A DNA stretch of 64,000 nucleotides from Embiotoca jacksoni (GCA_022577435.1 JAKOON010000011.1:12323198-12387197); one strand, 5' to 3'; shown: positions 1 through 10,705, numbered from the stretch's first letter. The notes: generated from the sequence alone by a model not told the origin. A program made the numbers and translations.

Positions 1-159
1 GGATGTGGAAATAAAAGGCTGTCTGATCTGACGTCCAACGTGATGAGAAGTTGTCGTGTTCACTTCTGTTTTCTGCTAAAAAGAAACAGACTACAATGGT
101 TTTTTTAAGCATGTCCCCCCCCCCGTCTTCCCCCCGTCCTTATAGTAAATTATGGCCTT

Positions 160-500
160 GCTTATTTGACAGCTGCGGTGGATGAAATATGTCGCCTCTC
201 TGGGCGCTAGCACCTCCACGACAAGATGTATACGGAGCATTTAAACGGCGCCATTTATTGGCCATTTGCTGTTATTAATATTCATGATCAATCATCGGCG
301 ACGAGGCACCAAAGAGCCACAGGTTCTATGTTTTATGATGGTTATTAATGACGACCTGGGCGCTTCCTTCTCCCACTCACACAGCTCTGAACTCTTAATG
401 ATCAAAAGTATTAATTCCCACAGTATTCCATTATTAATATCCTGGATGGAGATAAAAAGTAATATTAATGTAAGGCCAACATAAAGACAGAGTCATTATT
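160..500. promoter_or_regulatory. Candidate enhancer island, rich in homeodomain sites
   Basis: This single-copy AT-rich block packs at least six ATTAAT/TTAAT cores between about 269 and 470, for example ATTAATATTCATGATC near 275 and TTATTAATATCC near 431. Clustered TAAT cores are the usual binding sites of homeodomain proteins. No coding frame of interest crosses it and no match elsewhere in the window was seen. The regulatory role is inferred from composition only. Confidence 0.33.
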
Positions 501-1230
501 TAAGTCCTGTCATCGTTTGTCTTATTTAAATACCGTGGCGATAAGGCTTTATTTTAATTTAAATAAAGACATTAATTTCTTTAATGCTGAGTAATCAAAG
601 CAATATTTTGCAGTTTAACTGAAAAGCTTGTTAAATCGGTCGTAAATCTTTTCTGGGAATAACCGGTTATGGATCATCCGTGATTACAGTCACATGCTGT
701 GTCTTTACTTTGTGTTGTCAGAGCAGAAAAATGGAGCGCAGTGAATAAAGACCTGATGCAGTGCGTTTAAAACGAGCGGCGAGTGTGAGGGCAGGTTTCG
801 GATCGAACGGATTATTATTTAGTACCAGGACGTCGGTCTGTCTTCGTCTGACACGGTGGAGGATGTTTGTATGTTCATTGGATCTATTAAAAGGTGTAAA
901 TTATCATTCTATATTTATATTTCTAAAAGAAATGGTCTGAATTGAACTGGAATCTCCTTAAAATTACTCTTTAAATTGTTGCGTTTGATAAAAAATAATT
1001 GTGTCGTCAGCCATAAACATTCTAACATGAAAAATCTTTTCATTAAAGTTACAGGCAGCAGAGAGTCTGTATTGTCATTATAACAACATATTGTATTAAC
1101 ACAAGCTTCCTTGTTCACTCACTGTTAACCTGAACCCTTTTTATTACAACAAATAAGCTTACAAACACCCGAGCAACGTCCTTGAAGTCGGACCGACAAC
1201 AAGATCCACGAAAAACAGGATAAAAACCGG
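500..1230. other. Unassigned intergenic DNA
   Basis: AT-rich at 500-660 and 880-1110. I see no repeat, gene or structured element here. Confidence 0.5.
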
Positions 1231-1620
1231 AATCACCTCCTCCAACAGTCAGCTGTCAGTTTAAAGACTTTGAAGGAATTTGTCCAATAAATCTGATTCC
1301 GACAGAACACGATCGCCATGACAACAGACGATGCTTCACACGCGTGTTCAACCCGACAGCACAGAAGAGCTATACAATCAGCACAGTTTCAAGGTGGACA
1401 CCCGAGATTAGTGTCACACATTCAGGGTCACAGTCTGTCTTCACAAGAATGGGCGGGACGTGAGTTCAGACTGACCTTTGACCACAAAAATCGAATCACT
1501 TCATCCTTGAGTCCGAGTGAACGTTTGTGCCAAATTTCCTCGGGGGGGTTCCTGAAATATCGATTTCACGAGAACAGGACGAACGACCAGAAAACTGTTT
1601 TCCGCCGACATAAAAAAAAA
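1231..1620 (+). repeat. Dispersed repeat family C, copy 1
   Basis: Matches 32842-33370 over most of its length. Shared landmarks in the same order are CAATAAATCTGATTC, GACAGAACAC, CAGCACAGTTTCAAG (TAGCACAGTTTCAAG in the other copy), TTAGTGTCACACA, TGACCTTTGACC and TTTGTGCCAAATTT. This copy lacks part of the middle found in the other. It is a common kind of teleost interspersed repeat, but I cannot assign a superfamily. A 161-codon open frame at 1318-1803 runs through it and into the next repeat and is not a gene. Confidence 0.8.
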
Positions 1621-1674
1621 AAAAAAGAAGAAACTTCTGAAGTTTCTTCTTCCTGGCTTCTTATTTCAGCCAGG
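1612..1674. other. Poly-A tract followed by two perfect hairpins
   Basis: A run of 15 A (1612-1626) leads into an inverted repeat with 12-bp perfect arms (1625-1636 and 1640-1651, 3-nt spacer). A second hairpin follows at once, with 6-bp arms CCTGGC/GCCAGG at 1652-1657 and 1669-1674. The structures sit at the junction of family C and family A. Confidence 0.85.
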
Positions 1675-2063
1675 AGTGACCATATTTGGACGAACTGGGC
1701 GAGGAGCGAGGACACTATGCCCCGCCCACCTATACCGGAAAACCTGACTGCACCCCGGGCCTGTCAATCAAATAGACCCGCTCCCCAACATAGCTGTGTT
1801 TGAGTCCTAGTATCTAATGAATGCTGGAATTATTTCCAGAAGGAACCACCAGAACACTGATCAGAAGGAGGGAATTTATCTAATGACACCGTAAAGACTT
1901 GTGGAAAACATTTACTGACTTTGTATTTCAGGAGAGAAGTTAATGCTTTTTGAATGGGAGTCAATTGGAGCCGGCCCCTAGTGGCCCCTCTGTGGTATTA
2001 CAGTTTAAGGCTTCATTTTTCAGACCCGGGAGCTACTTCCACTTTTAGAAACAGTCTGTGGAT
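1668..2063 (-). repeat. Dispersed repeat family A, copy 1
   Basis: Reverse-orientation copy of the most abundant element in the window. Reading the + strand it runs from GTGACCATATTTGGAC through GGCCTGTCAATCAAA, CTGTGTTTGAGTCC, CACCAGAACACTGATCAGAA and CCCCTAGTGGCC to TTCCACTTTTAGAAACAG. Nearly full length at about 395 bp. No transposase or reverse transcriptase is encoded. Whether the family is a MITE or a SINE is undetermined. Confidence 0.9.
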
Positions 2064-2885
2064 CCAACAGATGATATATTTAAATTTTCCCTGAGCAATT
2101 CTTAGAGCTCTTTGTTAGTTTCAGGGCTGCAGGATTTTATTGTTATTTCTATGTCACATTATCCAGACAGTAATCTGCACCTATACAGGCGGGCGAACTC
2201 CACTCTGCTTGTTCCACACAAAGCGACACGCACGGATGCAAAAGATTAAGAAGATTACAATTATTGCGAGCATCAATCAGCACTCGCGCAGATCCGTTTG
2301 CTGCTGCCGAGACGTCTTTAAATCCACCGAGGTGCAGCTCACCTGGCTGTGAGAGCGAGAGGACGCTCTGATTGGTTTATTTCATGTTGAACACACCTGT
2401 GATAGAACAATCACTTTAAACCATCAGTTCACTGTCAGATTATCTGCTGTTAGACTGAACGTAGATCCGAACACACGTCAGGTCATTAAGCTATTTTCTG
2501 GTGGTAAGAAGTCGTCGTATTGTTTCACAAAATGATCTTGTTAAGAGGTTATTTTCTTATTTGCTGTTTTATTATAATGTCCTGTTTGCATCAATTATTC
2601 TCTATATTTAATAATTCATTTGATCGCTTTTGTGTGATTTTTGAATAATAATATTTTGGACATGAGGATTCATTGGCGTCTGATCTGCTGTTTGTATTTA
2701 CATATTCAACATCCTGCCGTCTCTTCTAAATACTCTCGAATCAGTTCGTCGATGTCTCGTGCGTTTGCGGTTCGACTCTTCTGATTGGCTGTCGCCGCCC
2801 GCAGCGTCCACGCCTCGCGTTGTGAATTTAAAGACCTAAGGACAAAACAAATACAAAAATAAAAGACCAGCTCACCTTCGTTGTC
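2064..2885. other. Unassigned intergenic DNA
   Basis: 2500-2710 is strongly AT-rich. A short open frame at 2140-2352 has no recognisable domain. Nothing else is supported. Confidence 0.5.
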
Positions 2886-2964
2886 TTTACGTGTTCACCT
2901 GTTGTGTCACCTCGTTCCAGGTCCAGAGAGATGAAACCTGTGGCTGCAGCCTTTCATCAGAGAG

Positions 2965-3010
2965 CAGGAGGGAGGGAGGGAGGTGGGGGTGATGTGGGGG
3001 AGGGGTGCAC
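2965..3010. repeat. G-rich purine tract
   Basis: Repeated GGGA units pass into GGTGGGGGT-type sequence, with a complementary C-rich stretch at 3035-3062. Confidence 0.85.
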
Positions 3011-3396
3011 TCTGAAAATGAGCTGATGACCCTTACCTCCCCCCACCCCCACCACTCCCCACCGATCATCCTTTTAATAAGCTGCGATGTCGCGCTGCAG
3101 GACTCTGATGGATGAGATGACCAAAACATCTAAACATACAAATTATTAAAAAAGGCGGGGTCACCCTCTGCACCCCGGGACCAATGCGGATCACCCTTTT
3201 CGTTAAGATGATACCGCTTTTTTTCCCCCCCAGGTGCAATTTATAGTCTATTGACTGGAGAAAGTGTCTCCTCAGATCTGCGGAAATTGTCTTACATTGC
3301 AGATGAGATCTGCTGCTTGACACCGGATTCGGGGGCCGGGGCCACAGCAAATATCACATTAGCTGCCCGCGAGCTGCACAGATGATATCGCGCCCA

Positions 3397-3459
3397 AACA
3401 CGCACACGCACACACACACACACACACACAGACACACACACACACACACACACACACAC
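3397..3459. repeat. (CA)n microsatellite
   Basis: About 30 CA units with a CG interruption at the left and one GA interruption near 3431. Confidence 0.98.
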
Positions 3460-3565
3460 TATCGTCCCATCTGCGAAACAAGCGGCTACACCTCGGCACA
3501 GGAGGCACGCAGCACACCCACGCACGTCTGTCCACACTGGAGGATCCTGCAGCAGCCGACCAGCA

Positions 3566-3589
3566 AAGGAGGAGGAGGAGGAGGAGGAT
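3566..3589. repeat. (GGA)n microsatellite
   Basis: Eight GGA/AGG triplets, which create the poly-Gly/Ser open frames across the site. Confidence 0.95.
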
Positions 3590-3599
3590 GTCGGGGTGG

Positions 3600-4250
3600 A
3601 GGACGGGTGATGTCGCACGTCTGACTTTCAGGAACGCAGAGTCACAAATCGGCTATTGATTTTAACCTTTTTATAAACTAGAACAACCCTGAACGGTACG
3701 AGCGGCCTGAGCCTGAAGGCTGGATTCTGGATCCGGTTCCGACTCGCGATCATTCGGGACGATGTTTGATCCCACCAGAAGAACCGCAGCGTGTTTTTAG
3801 CAGCATCCCAGAAGCAGCGATATCGAATGCTAAGTAAAGCTGCGCAGCAATCAATCGAGCAGGAAGTCAGAGAAGAATTTGGCCTATTTTCAAAATACAA
3901 CCGCCAGTGCAGACTCCCGATCGTTTATCGCATCAATGTCTTTCAAGTTGGACAAGAGCCGGGTCTGTGTGGCGCTGCCGTTGGGGAACGAAGCCAAAAA
4001 CCAGGTGACGAACTTTCTGATAAGAAGTCTGATAAGACGACACACTGCAGCTCGTTCTCTTTGGACAAGTTGTTTACAAGTTGTTCGTCCACGTTACCGA
4101 TCTGAGTGTTACCAGACCCAAACTCACTGGGTGGATATCTGGTTCTGTTCACGCTGCATTGAGCAGCCAATCATTACATCCTGCTGGGCGTCGACCTCGG
4201 GTTTAATTTGAAACTACTTAAGCAGCTTTAACCAATCGGCATCCATCCTC
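3600..4250. other. Unassigned DNA
   Basis: Overlapping frames of about 75-110 codons exist on both strands at 3628-4211, but none shows a domain, compositional bias or splice context. I see nothing repeated elsewhere in the window. Confidence 0.45.
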
Positions 4251-4385
4251 ATGTGAGCTGAAACTCCGACTTCAATGTCATCGCACTGAAACACAGACGC
4301 CGGTCTCTGATTGGTCCATTAATGCAAACAGGGTTTCCAGACAACTGACACTGTGGGCAGTAAGTGGGTGGAGCCAGACTACACA
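4250..4385 (-). repeat. Dispersed repeat family E, reverse copy
   Basis: The reverse complement aligns with 56411-56600. Shared blocks in order are TAGTCTGGCTCCACCCAC (CCTGGCTCCGCCCAC at 56 kb), GTCTGGAAAC, ACCAATCAGAGACC and ATGACATTGAAGTC (ATGACTTTGAAGTC at 56 kb). The nature of the element is unknown. Confidence 0.75.
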
Positions 4386-4387
4386 TT

Positions 4388-5030
4388 ACCATCTTGTTCA
4401 AGATCCTGTTGCACAAATTGATATCTCGCATGTATAAAACATCCGATCTGAACTCAGGTGTTTATCTTGTTTGCAAAAGTTATTTTCTTGTTTAAAGTCT
4501 GTAACAAACACGATTAATTTTTGTTCAAAATCTTGATTTTGTTTGTCAGATGTTTTCTTGTCTAAAAAAAATGATTTCAGATCATATTTTAACTGCAGAA
4601 GTTCTGCATCCTACATGAAAAAGTCGTGAACAGATATTATAGAATTATAAATCATATTTTGTCGGAAGCTTCGGTGACTGAAACCAGAAAATAACCTGTT
4701 TGCACCAGAGATTGATCTTCGTTGTATAAATCTGTTACTAATCTTTAAATAAAGGTTTTCTAAAACATGTTGCATTCAAATTATTAGTTTGTTTGAGCAA
4801 GATATTATTTCATTTGTCTTGTTCAAGATCTCCATCCTGTTCAAACACGACTGCTTTTTATATTTATGGAACACGTTTGTTCGTCACCGATTTTTATCTT
4901 GTTCCTGCAAAATATTTGTATTTTAATCTACAAGATATATATAAAAAAAAAATTTTCTTTCTTTTTTTTATCCAAATCTTGTGTGAACAAATCAAATAAA
5001 ACACGGATCCTGTTTGCACACGTAAAACTG
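4388..5030. repeat. Degenerate CTTGTT/AACAAG-rich repeat block
   Basis: T-rich DNA in which CTTGTT, ATCTTGTT and their complements recur, for example ATCTTGTTCAAGATC at 4391 and CTTGTTCAAGATC near 4818. They also occur near 4469, 4486, 4557, 4898 and 4976. Spacing is irregular, so this may be a decayed minisatellite of palindromic CTTGTTCAAG-type units. Confidence 0.45.
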
Positions 5031-5098
5031 CTTGATCTGATATTGCTAATGGTCTGTATTTAATTTGACGTCTAGCTTTTTCAAGGTATCTAGTGCAA

Positions 5099-5099
5099 C

Positions 5100-5130
<31 letters not shown>

Positions 5131-5172
5131 GCACACACACACACACACACTAAACACACACACACGCACACC
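5099..5172. repeat. (CA)n microsatellite
   Basis: CA array interrupted by GCGC at the left, a single G near 5131 and CTAA near 5150. Confidence 0.98.
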
Positions 5173-5194
5173 TCTCCACAGTCAGCTGATCCCG

Positions 5195-5700
5195 ATGATT
5201 GGAGGGGAGAAAGCCGAGGCTCTTTGTTGGACAGTTGACACTCAGCTGGCGTTTCTCATTACCTCCCGGCCGCAGATGTTTTGACAGCGAGGATCCTTCA
5301 CTTGCCACTCAAGTCTATCAGTGTCAGCGGCGGGCTCGGCCACACACCCATATGTTTGGATTAAACAGTCAGAGTCATTACAGCCGGCGTTATTGACCTT
5401 TTAAGATACAACTTTAACAGCCTGCCTCTCGGCCCCCGCCGTCTGTCACGCTGCTGAACGTGAGCGGCTGCCGGCCTGATGAAGTCCCCCCTCAGGGTTT
5501 GCCTGGAATTGGAATCAAATACTTTAGATCCCCTCTTCCTCTGCAGGTAATGCCGCCGGCTTTGTGCCGGAGAAAGGAGAAATTAAAGGAAAAGCACACA
5601 ATGAGAATGAGGAGCAGGCGAGCGGGATTACCAAGACAGGACACTCATTTTCCAGCGGCCAGCCAAGCTAGACGAAGCCGGAGAGACGTAGAGCCGTGAC
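5195..5700. promoter_or_regulatory. Candidate regulatory island
   Basis: Single-copy mixed GC/AT block with TCATTACCTCCCGG, GTTTGGATTAAACAG, TCATTACAGCCGGCG and TTGGAATCAAATAC. It lacks repeats on a scale unusual for this window. Function is inferred only from composition. Confidence 0.27.
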
Positions 5701-6045
5701 AGCAGGGAGCGGCTCTGCAGTCACAATACTTAAACACTCGCTCAGCGCCGATACAGGAGCGCACGCACCTCTTTAAAGGAGGTGGTACAAGGGGGGAATT
5801 ATTCAGTCGCTTATTAAAACGCATTTTTGTTCTGTGAGAAATAAATCGTTTTAAAACATTTTAAATCTGAAGGAAGTTGGACTAAATGATGCCGAATGTT
5901 TGTTCACATTTTAACGCAGACACAAACACAAGATTTATTTTAAACCTGAGTAAATCTGATATTTTTCTGCCACATTGGAAAAACATCTGGGGTTCAACTT
6001 TTATGTTTTTAATTTGACAAATAAACAACAATTAACATGACAAAG
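5700..6045. other. Unassigned AT-rich DNA
   Basis: The first 100 bp are mixed composition and the rest is AT-rich. No element is supported. Confidence 0.45.
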
Positions 6046-6047
6046 GA

Positions 6048-6138
6048 AGCTCCGCCTTCATCACTTCTAACTCCTCCTTCAACCCGGCCAACTCCGCCTT
6101 CAAGACTTTTAGCTCCGCCTTCACCGCTGACGGCTTCT
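6048..6138. repeat. Short degenerate tandem repeat (CTCCGCCTTCA-type)
   Basis: Four imperfect repeats of a CTCCGCCTTCA core, with CTCCTCCTTCA as one variant, spaced about 21-24 bp apart at 6050, 6070, 6091 and 6114. Confidence 0.75.
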
Positions 6139-6273
6139 TCAAAATAAAATGCTGATTAAAATGAGCTCCACTCGGTGTACTTATTATCAAATAAGTTGTT
6201 TAAACAGCCTCTTAATATAGTCATTGATCAGCGTAAGCTAAAGTTTAGTTTATCTAGTGAGACTAGATATGAT

Positions 6274-6325
6274 CGTCTGGCTCCGCCCACATCTCACTCG
6301 CAGCTTCAGATTTATGTGATAAAAA
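6274..6325 (+). repeat. Family E fragment
   Basis: CTGGCTCCGCCCAC, then CTCGCAGCTTCAG and TGTGAT follow the order seen at 56419-56465. The rest of the element is absent or too diverged. Confidence 0.5.
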
Positions 6326-6329
6326 AAAA

Positions 6330-6690
6330 AATTATCATAGAAAACTTTGCTGTCATTAACCTTTTTTTAGCCACAGACGACAAGGCTGCAGTGGGAACGT
6401 ATGGAAATAAACATTTCTGTAACAAAATACAAATTAATTCTAATAAAGTCCCAAGAAAATTATTAAAAAAAAATAATTTTTTAATTTTCTTAAATTTTTT
6501 TTACCTTTGTTGATGTGTTTTGTAAAATGATTATGAATTGTGAGTTTATATATCTTAATGTTTAAATAATGATCCAGATGGGCCTGAAACTATCTTCTTT
6601 TTACCAGATAAAAAAAAAAGTCAATTCTATTTTATTAATTAACATATAAATGAGAAAAATACAGAAATAGAATCTCTTGACATTTGCGAG
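6330..6690. other. AT-rich unassigned DNA
   Basis: Several A- and T-runs, including ones at 6321-6331, 6464-6482 and 6608-6618. No gene or repeat family is recognised. Confidence 0.5.
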
Positions 6691-7275
6691 TTGTATTCTC
6701 TTCATCCAGACAGTATTGTAACATTTCCTCCGTCTGTGTTTGATGTTGCTGCGGGTGGACGGACGAGGAGGCAGCAGCGGATCCTCTTGTGTTGGTCTGC
6801 AGGTAGTGTTCGCGCGCGGGGCGGCGAGGTTAATATCCTGCTCTGTCTCGGCTCCTATTTATCATCTCAGGTGTGTTTTAAGTGCCGCGGCGCGTGATGG
6901 AGGACGACTCGCACGCATCGACGGCGGGCCGTTTGTAAATCGGAGCAGTCGCGGCTCTCACTTTATAGAAGAGGAAGATAATGCCTTAGAACTTTTTCTA
7001 AACCCGTGATCTTTTATCGCCGGCGGCCCTCCTCGCTCTCTCACCTGTCCACATCGCTCTTATTGTTTTCGTGCTCGTACCTGCAGCGGCAGCGGCAGAC
7101 GAAGAAGAAGGAGCAGCAGCAGCAGCAGAAGCAGCCATGTCGTGTTATTCACTGTCTGCAGCCATCAGCCTTTTCCAATCTCACCATCAGGGAAGTCACA
7201 GCTCTTTGTACAAGTGCCTTCAGTAATTGAATTTGCTGCAGAAATAGCGGCCTGGAAAATTTCATTTTCGCTCCC
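6690..7275. promoter_or_regulatory. Candidate regulatory island with CpG-rich core
   Basis: 6760-6960 is CpG-rich (GCGCGCGGGGCGGCGAGG near 6811, GCCGCGGCGCG near 6884). 7135-7270 is a single-copy stretch with TCACCATCAGGGAAGTCACA and CAGTAATTGAATTTGCTGC. An AGC/AAG triplet tract lies at 7084-7137. The CpG-rich part could be an unmethylated promoter-like island, but no exon is attached to it that I can see. Confidence 0.28.
7084..7137. repeat. (CAG/AAG)n-type triplet repeat
   Basis: AGCGGC repeats pass into AAGAAGAAGG and then five AGC triplets. Confidence 0.85.
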
Positions 7276-7280
7276 GGTGG

Positions 7281-7396
<116 letters not shown>

Positions 7397-7628
7397 GCCC
7401 CATCCCTTCCTTCCGACCTGATCTATTCTCTCTTCCATTTCCAGTCTCTCCCACAGACAGACGTCCCACTCCATGTTTGACTCCACCGTCCCACCGATGC
7501 TTTCAGCCCCTGCGGCCTCTCAGCTGACCACATCAGCACAAAGGACACTTCGATGTTTTACAATCCGGGAGCTGCTGTGTGTCTAAAGCACGAGATTCGT
7601 TTTAGTAGCTCGTCGAGTGTTCACACCA

Positions 7629-7860
7629 GTGACTGTGTATAAAAGTGGACGTAGCTTTCGGAAAAGCTGAAAAATGAGGCCGATTGCGGAAGTGCCTTTA
7701 AGCTGCAATACCACCGTGTGCCACTAGAGGTTGGCTCCTTTGCCCCCCCCCCCCCCCCCCACCGGGTGGTCCAAATATGGTCACTTCCTGCTCCAAACCG
7801 CTGCGAACTAGCAAGATGGCGACGGGCAAAATCTGAACTTGAGGCTTCACAAACCGAGGG
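7629..7860 (+). repeat. Family A, copy 2 (internal deletion)
   Basis: Begins GACTGTGTATAAAAGTGGAC and keeps the GTGCCACTAGAGGTTGGCTCC block. It then jumps through an 18-C run (7743-7760) to the 3' part (CCAAATATGGTCACTTCCTG, then AAGATGGCG at 7813). About 170 bp of the middle is missing relative to copies 5 and 8. Ends near GAGGCTTCACAAACC. Confidence 0.88.
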
Positions 7861-7875
7861 ATCACTGTTTGGGTT

Positions 7876-7980
7876 AAAGTAAGTACGTTACTTACGTAAG
7901 TTACATTACGTGCATGAGGTAACCTCTGTTACATACGTGACACAAGTTCAAAAACGTCACGTACGTTAATTTACATACCA
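7876..7980. other. Cluster of short palindromes (TTACGTAA-type)
   Basis: A perfect 7-3-7 inverted repeat at 7879-7895 and the perfect 10-bp palindrome CTTACGTAAG at 7891-7900 lie close together. GAGGTAACCTC at 7916-7926 and ACGTCACGTACGT near 7954 follow. TTACGTAA is a known PAR-bZIP/NFIL3 recognition sequence. Confidence 0.7.
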
Positions 7981-7999
7981 AAATTAAGTGGCGTTCGTT

Positions 8000-9180
8000 T
8001 TCACACGGGATACGAAAAGCAAAGTTCAATTCCTCTGACTGATCCATCCATCCGCCCCGACCTCCTCCCTCAGACTCCATTACCTGACTTCCCTCCTTTG
8101 CTCTCGTCATAATTACGACGGCCACAAGAGGTCACTTTTGTAAAACATCAGTAGTTTTAACGTTAAACAGTCAGACAGTTGTTGTTTTGTGGTTGAGCTG
8201 GTTGTCGATGTTCATACAGCAGCTTTAAATGTAAATTAAAATAATATCAGTCCAAATTCTGAAAGTAGAAATTAAGATTATGAATACAAAATGTAGGATT
8301 GTTTTATAAAATGTGACATTATTGTTGATCAAAATAGACAAACAGTATTTGCTGCATCGAACAGCTGCGACAATAAAATGTAATCCCTGTTTTTTTCTGG
8401 GAATTTAATTCATCTTATTTAATTTGAAACTTTCTGAGTTTTGTTACAAAATAAAAATACAGTTTACATATAAACAAGATAGAACTTTTTTTTACATATT
8501 TTGCTCATCCAGTAAACCTGTCTGTTTGTTCTTTTTTAATATTTATTTTAAAGTGTTGCTGCTCAGAGCTGCAAATTCTGACATTAGAGAATAAGATTTT
8601 AGATTAAAAAAAATATATAATAAAATTACTGATTAAACTTGCAAAGAGGCTCTACATAAAAACAGCTACAGCATTAAAATACTGCTCAGAGTTTAATGCA
8701 TCAATACTTAGAGATCAATAATGCAAAAAAGAGGCCTCACTCTGCATAATCGATCAAACATGTGCTGTATTTTTACTGCATGTTTCCACCTACAGACTTA
8801 ACGCTAATGGCTTCACGGATGGAGACACTTCATTAAATGCATAAATATAAATTATTTCATTTATTAATCAGCAGGAAAATGTGGTACATCAAATACATTT
8901 AATGGAAAATAAATCTAAAAGCGTGTTACTGTTTAAAGAAATGTTTTATTTATAAATGTCCTCTAACGTCAGCCTGATTCTCTTAGCTGCGATAAAAATA
9001 ATTGAAGGGCTGGACGATATTTTTATTGATTACCAATTAAACAGCCGCAGCTTTTGTAAATGTATAATTCCACATATTTGTAGCTGATTAGTCGCTAAAT
9101 AGTTCTGAGAGCTGCGTTTGTCTGAAACACGCTTTAGTTTACTGATTGTTTTTTAATGGCAACAAAGCGTAGACGGCGGC
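8000..9180. other. Long AT-rich unassigned stretch
   Basis: 8200-9000 is markedly AT-rich with many short A/T runs. No ORF, repeat family or motif cluster stood out. Confidence 0.5.
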
Positions 9181-9184
9181 GTCC

Positions 9185-9206
9185 TTGCAGCAGGGGGCGC
9201 TGCAGG
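9185..9206 (+). promoter_or_regulatory. CTCF-core-like motif
   Basis: GCAGCAGGGGGCGCTGCAGG contains CAGCAGGGGGCGC, a near-perfect match to the vertebrate CTCF core CCASYAGGGGGCGC. Occupancy is not known. Confidence 0.5.
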
Positions 9207-9320
9207 CGGGGTAGCAGTTGCTTTTTACTCGTAACAGAGTATTTCTACCGAGTCTGAATACTTCCTGCTGCCTCCTGACCACCGGTGATGTCTGTCAGCT
9301 GGCGGTGTGGGGGGGAGGTA

Positions 9321-9321
<1 letters not shown>

Positions 9322-9384
<63 letters not shown>
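9322..9384. repeat. (GT)n microsatellite
   Basis: About 31 uninterrupted GT units. Confidence 0.98.
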
Positions 9385-9385
<1 letters not shown>

Positions 9386-9419
9386 AGGCTCCAGGGGGTT
9401 TTGTCACGGTGGCAATTTT

Positions 9420-9995
9420 CTCCTAAATACCTTCCACAAATAATGGTTTTCAGAATGAGCATTAACAGGGTTGATTACACGAAATGGCCCTTTTAATTTA
9501 CAGCGGGCTCCTATTGATCACAGGAGTGCAGATTAAAGCGTTCAATGAAGCCGGTGATGAGGTATTAACCAGCTGGAGGCCCCCGGGGGCCTCGAGGGGA
9601 TCGGGGGTGGCGGAGGGGAGGCTGTCCGGGGGGCTCTGCCTGTGTACAGTTGTTCCCCTGTAATGAAGTGCCTCTATGCAGCGGCATGGAGCCCCGGCAG
9701 GAAAAATAGATTGAAGATGATGAGCTCTTCAAAGTCATTTCTTGCTCTCTCATTCCACCTCATGCCCGGCGCCTCCTGCCCCCTGCCGCTCCCCACCTCC
9801 TCCCCCCACCACCGAAAATGCCTAGGATTTACTTAGCTGGGCCGGACCGATGCAATTTTTATGACCTTATTGCTTTTTTACCATGGTAATAGTTTTGAAT
9901 CAATTTATCAATCTGCAGGAGCCATCAGGCATGTTGCCCTCAAAGATCAAGTCCAGGTCATTCCATCATTGCACTCCGGAGCACTGAGATGGAAA
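9420..9995. promoter_or_regulatory. Candidate conserved non-coding element
   Basis: One of the more convincing islands, because it has long stretches without simple repeats. 9835-9985 includes TGCAATTTTTATGACC, a palindromic TTACCATGGTAA (9879-9890, X-box-like), TTTGAATCAATTTATC and CAAAGATCAAG. ATTGATCACAGGAGTGCAG lies near 9512. A short open frame at 9642-9836 shows no domain. Conservation could not be tested here. Confidence 0.36.
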
Positions 9996-10260
9996 GACAG
10001 CAGGAAAAAAATGTAGCTCCCCCCCCCCCTCCTCTCCCCCACTGCTGCCAGCAGCCATATGAGAATGCTCCTCAAACAGCTTAGCAAACATGCTCTCACC
10101 AGTTTAACCCCTCATCCAGCACCCCCCCCCCCTCACCCCCCACACCCTCCCACCGGCAGCACAGAGCAGGGATTTCTTATTATCTATCGCCTCGTGATGG
10201 AGACTTGGAGAGGGGGGATCGAGAGGCCCCGCCACAATAAGAGCCTCTCCACTCTCACAA

Positions 10261-10322
10261 GTGCGTGTGTGTGTTGTGTGTGTGTGTTATGTGTGTGTGT
10301 TGTGTGTGTGTGCGTGTGTGTG
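10261..10322. repeat. Compound (GT)n microsatellite
   Basis: Short GT arrays separated by single T or TA insertions. Confidence 0.96.
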
Positions 10323-10394
10323 CCAAAGCAGCAGCTCTCCTAATTCTGACATGAATCAAAAGGGTTTAAATAAATTCACATAAACGTGGAGGAG

Positions 10395-10705
10395 CGCTCG
10401 TCCCAGCTCCCTTTTATTATTTTCTGGATTGATTCAACTCAGTTTTCAGATCAATAACGGATCGGAGAGGACAATTTATTCCGGGGGATTAATATGTTTA
10501 AATGAGCGTTACGGCTCTACTGTCCTTTGTTGGGCTTCGGCAAATGTCAATTAATGTTCCATATCCTGGGTGAGATCAGGCCTGAGAGCTTTCATTCGAT
10601 TAGGCTGAATTATGTGAGCCTCTGTCCGCCGCCCGCCACATAGCGCTGCATCACTGATGTGATGATGGCAGCGGCTCGGTGTCACATCGCTGCACAGCTG
10701 CCACA
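10395..10705. promoter_or_regulatory. Candidate conserved non-coding element
   Basis: Single-copy block with TTTCAGATCAATAACGG, GGGGATTAATATG, CAAATGTCAATTAATG and TTCGATTAGGCTGAATTATG. It ends in a CACATGTCACACA-rich stretch. Inference from composition only. Confidence 0.32.

Noticed and set aside
1318..1803. 161-codon open frame on the + strand
   Set aside because: It runs through repeat family C and into family A. No domain, and the second C copy does not keep the frame.
6760..6960. CpG-rich segment as a gene promoter
   Set aside because: No exon, splice signals or core promoter arrangement could be tied to it, so it is left as part of a candidate regulatory island.
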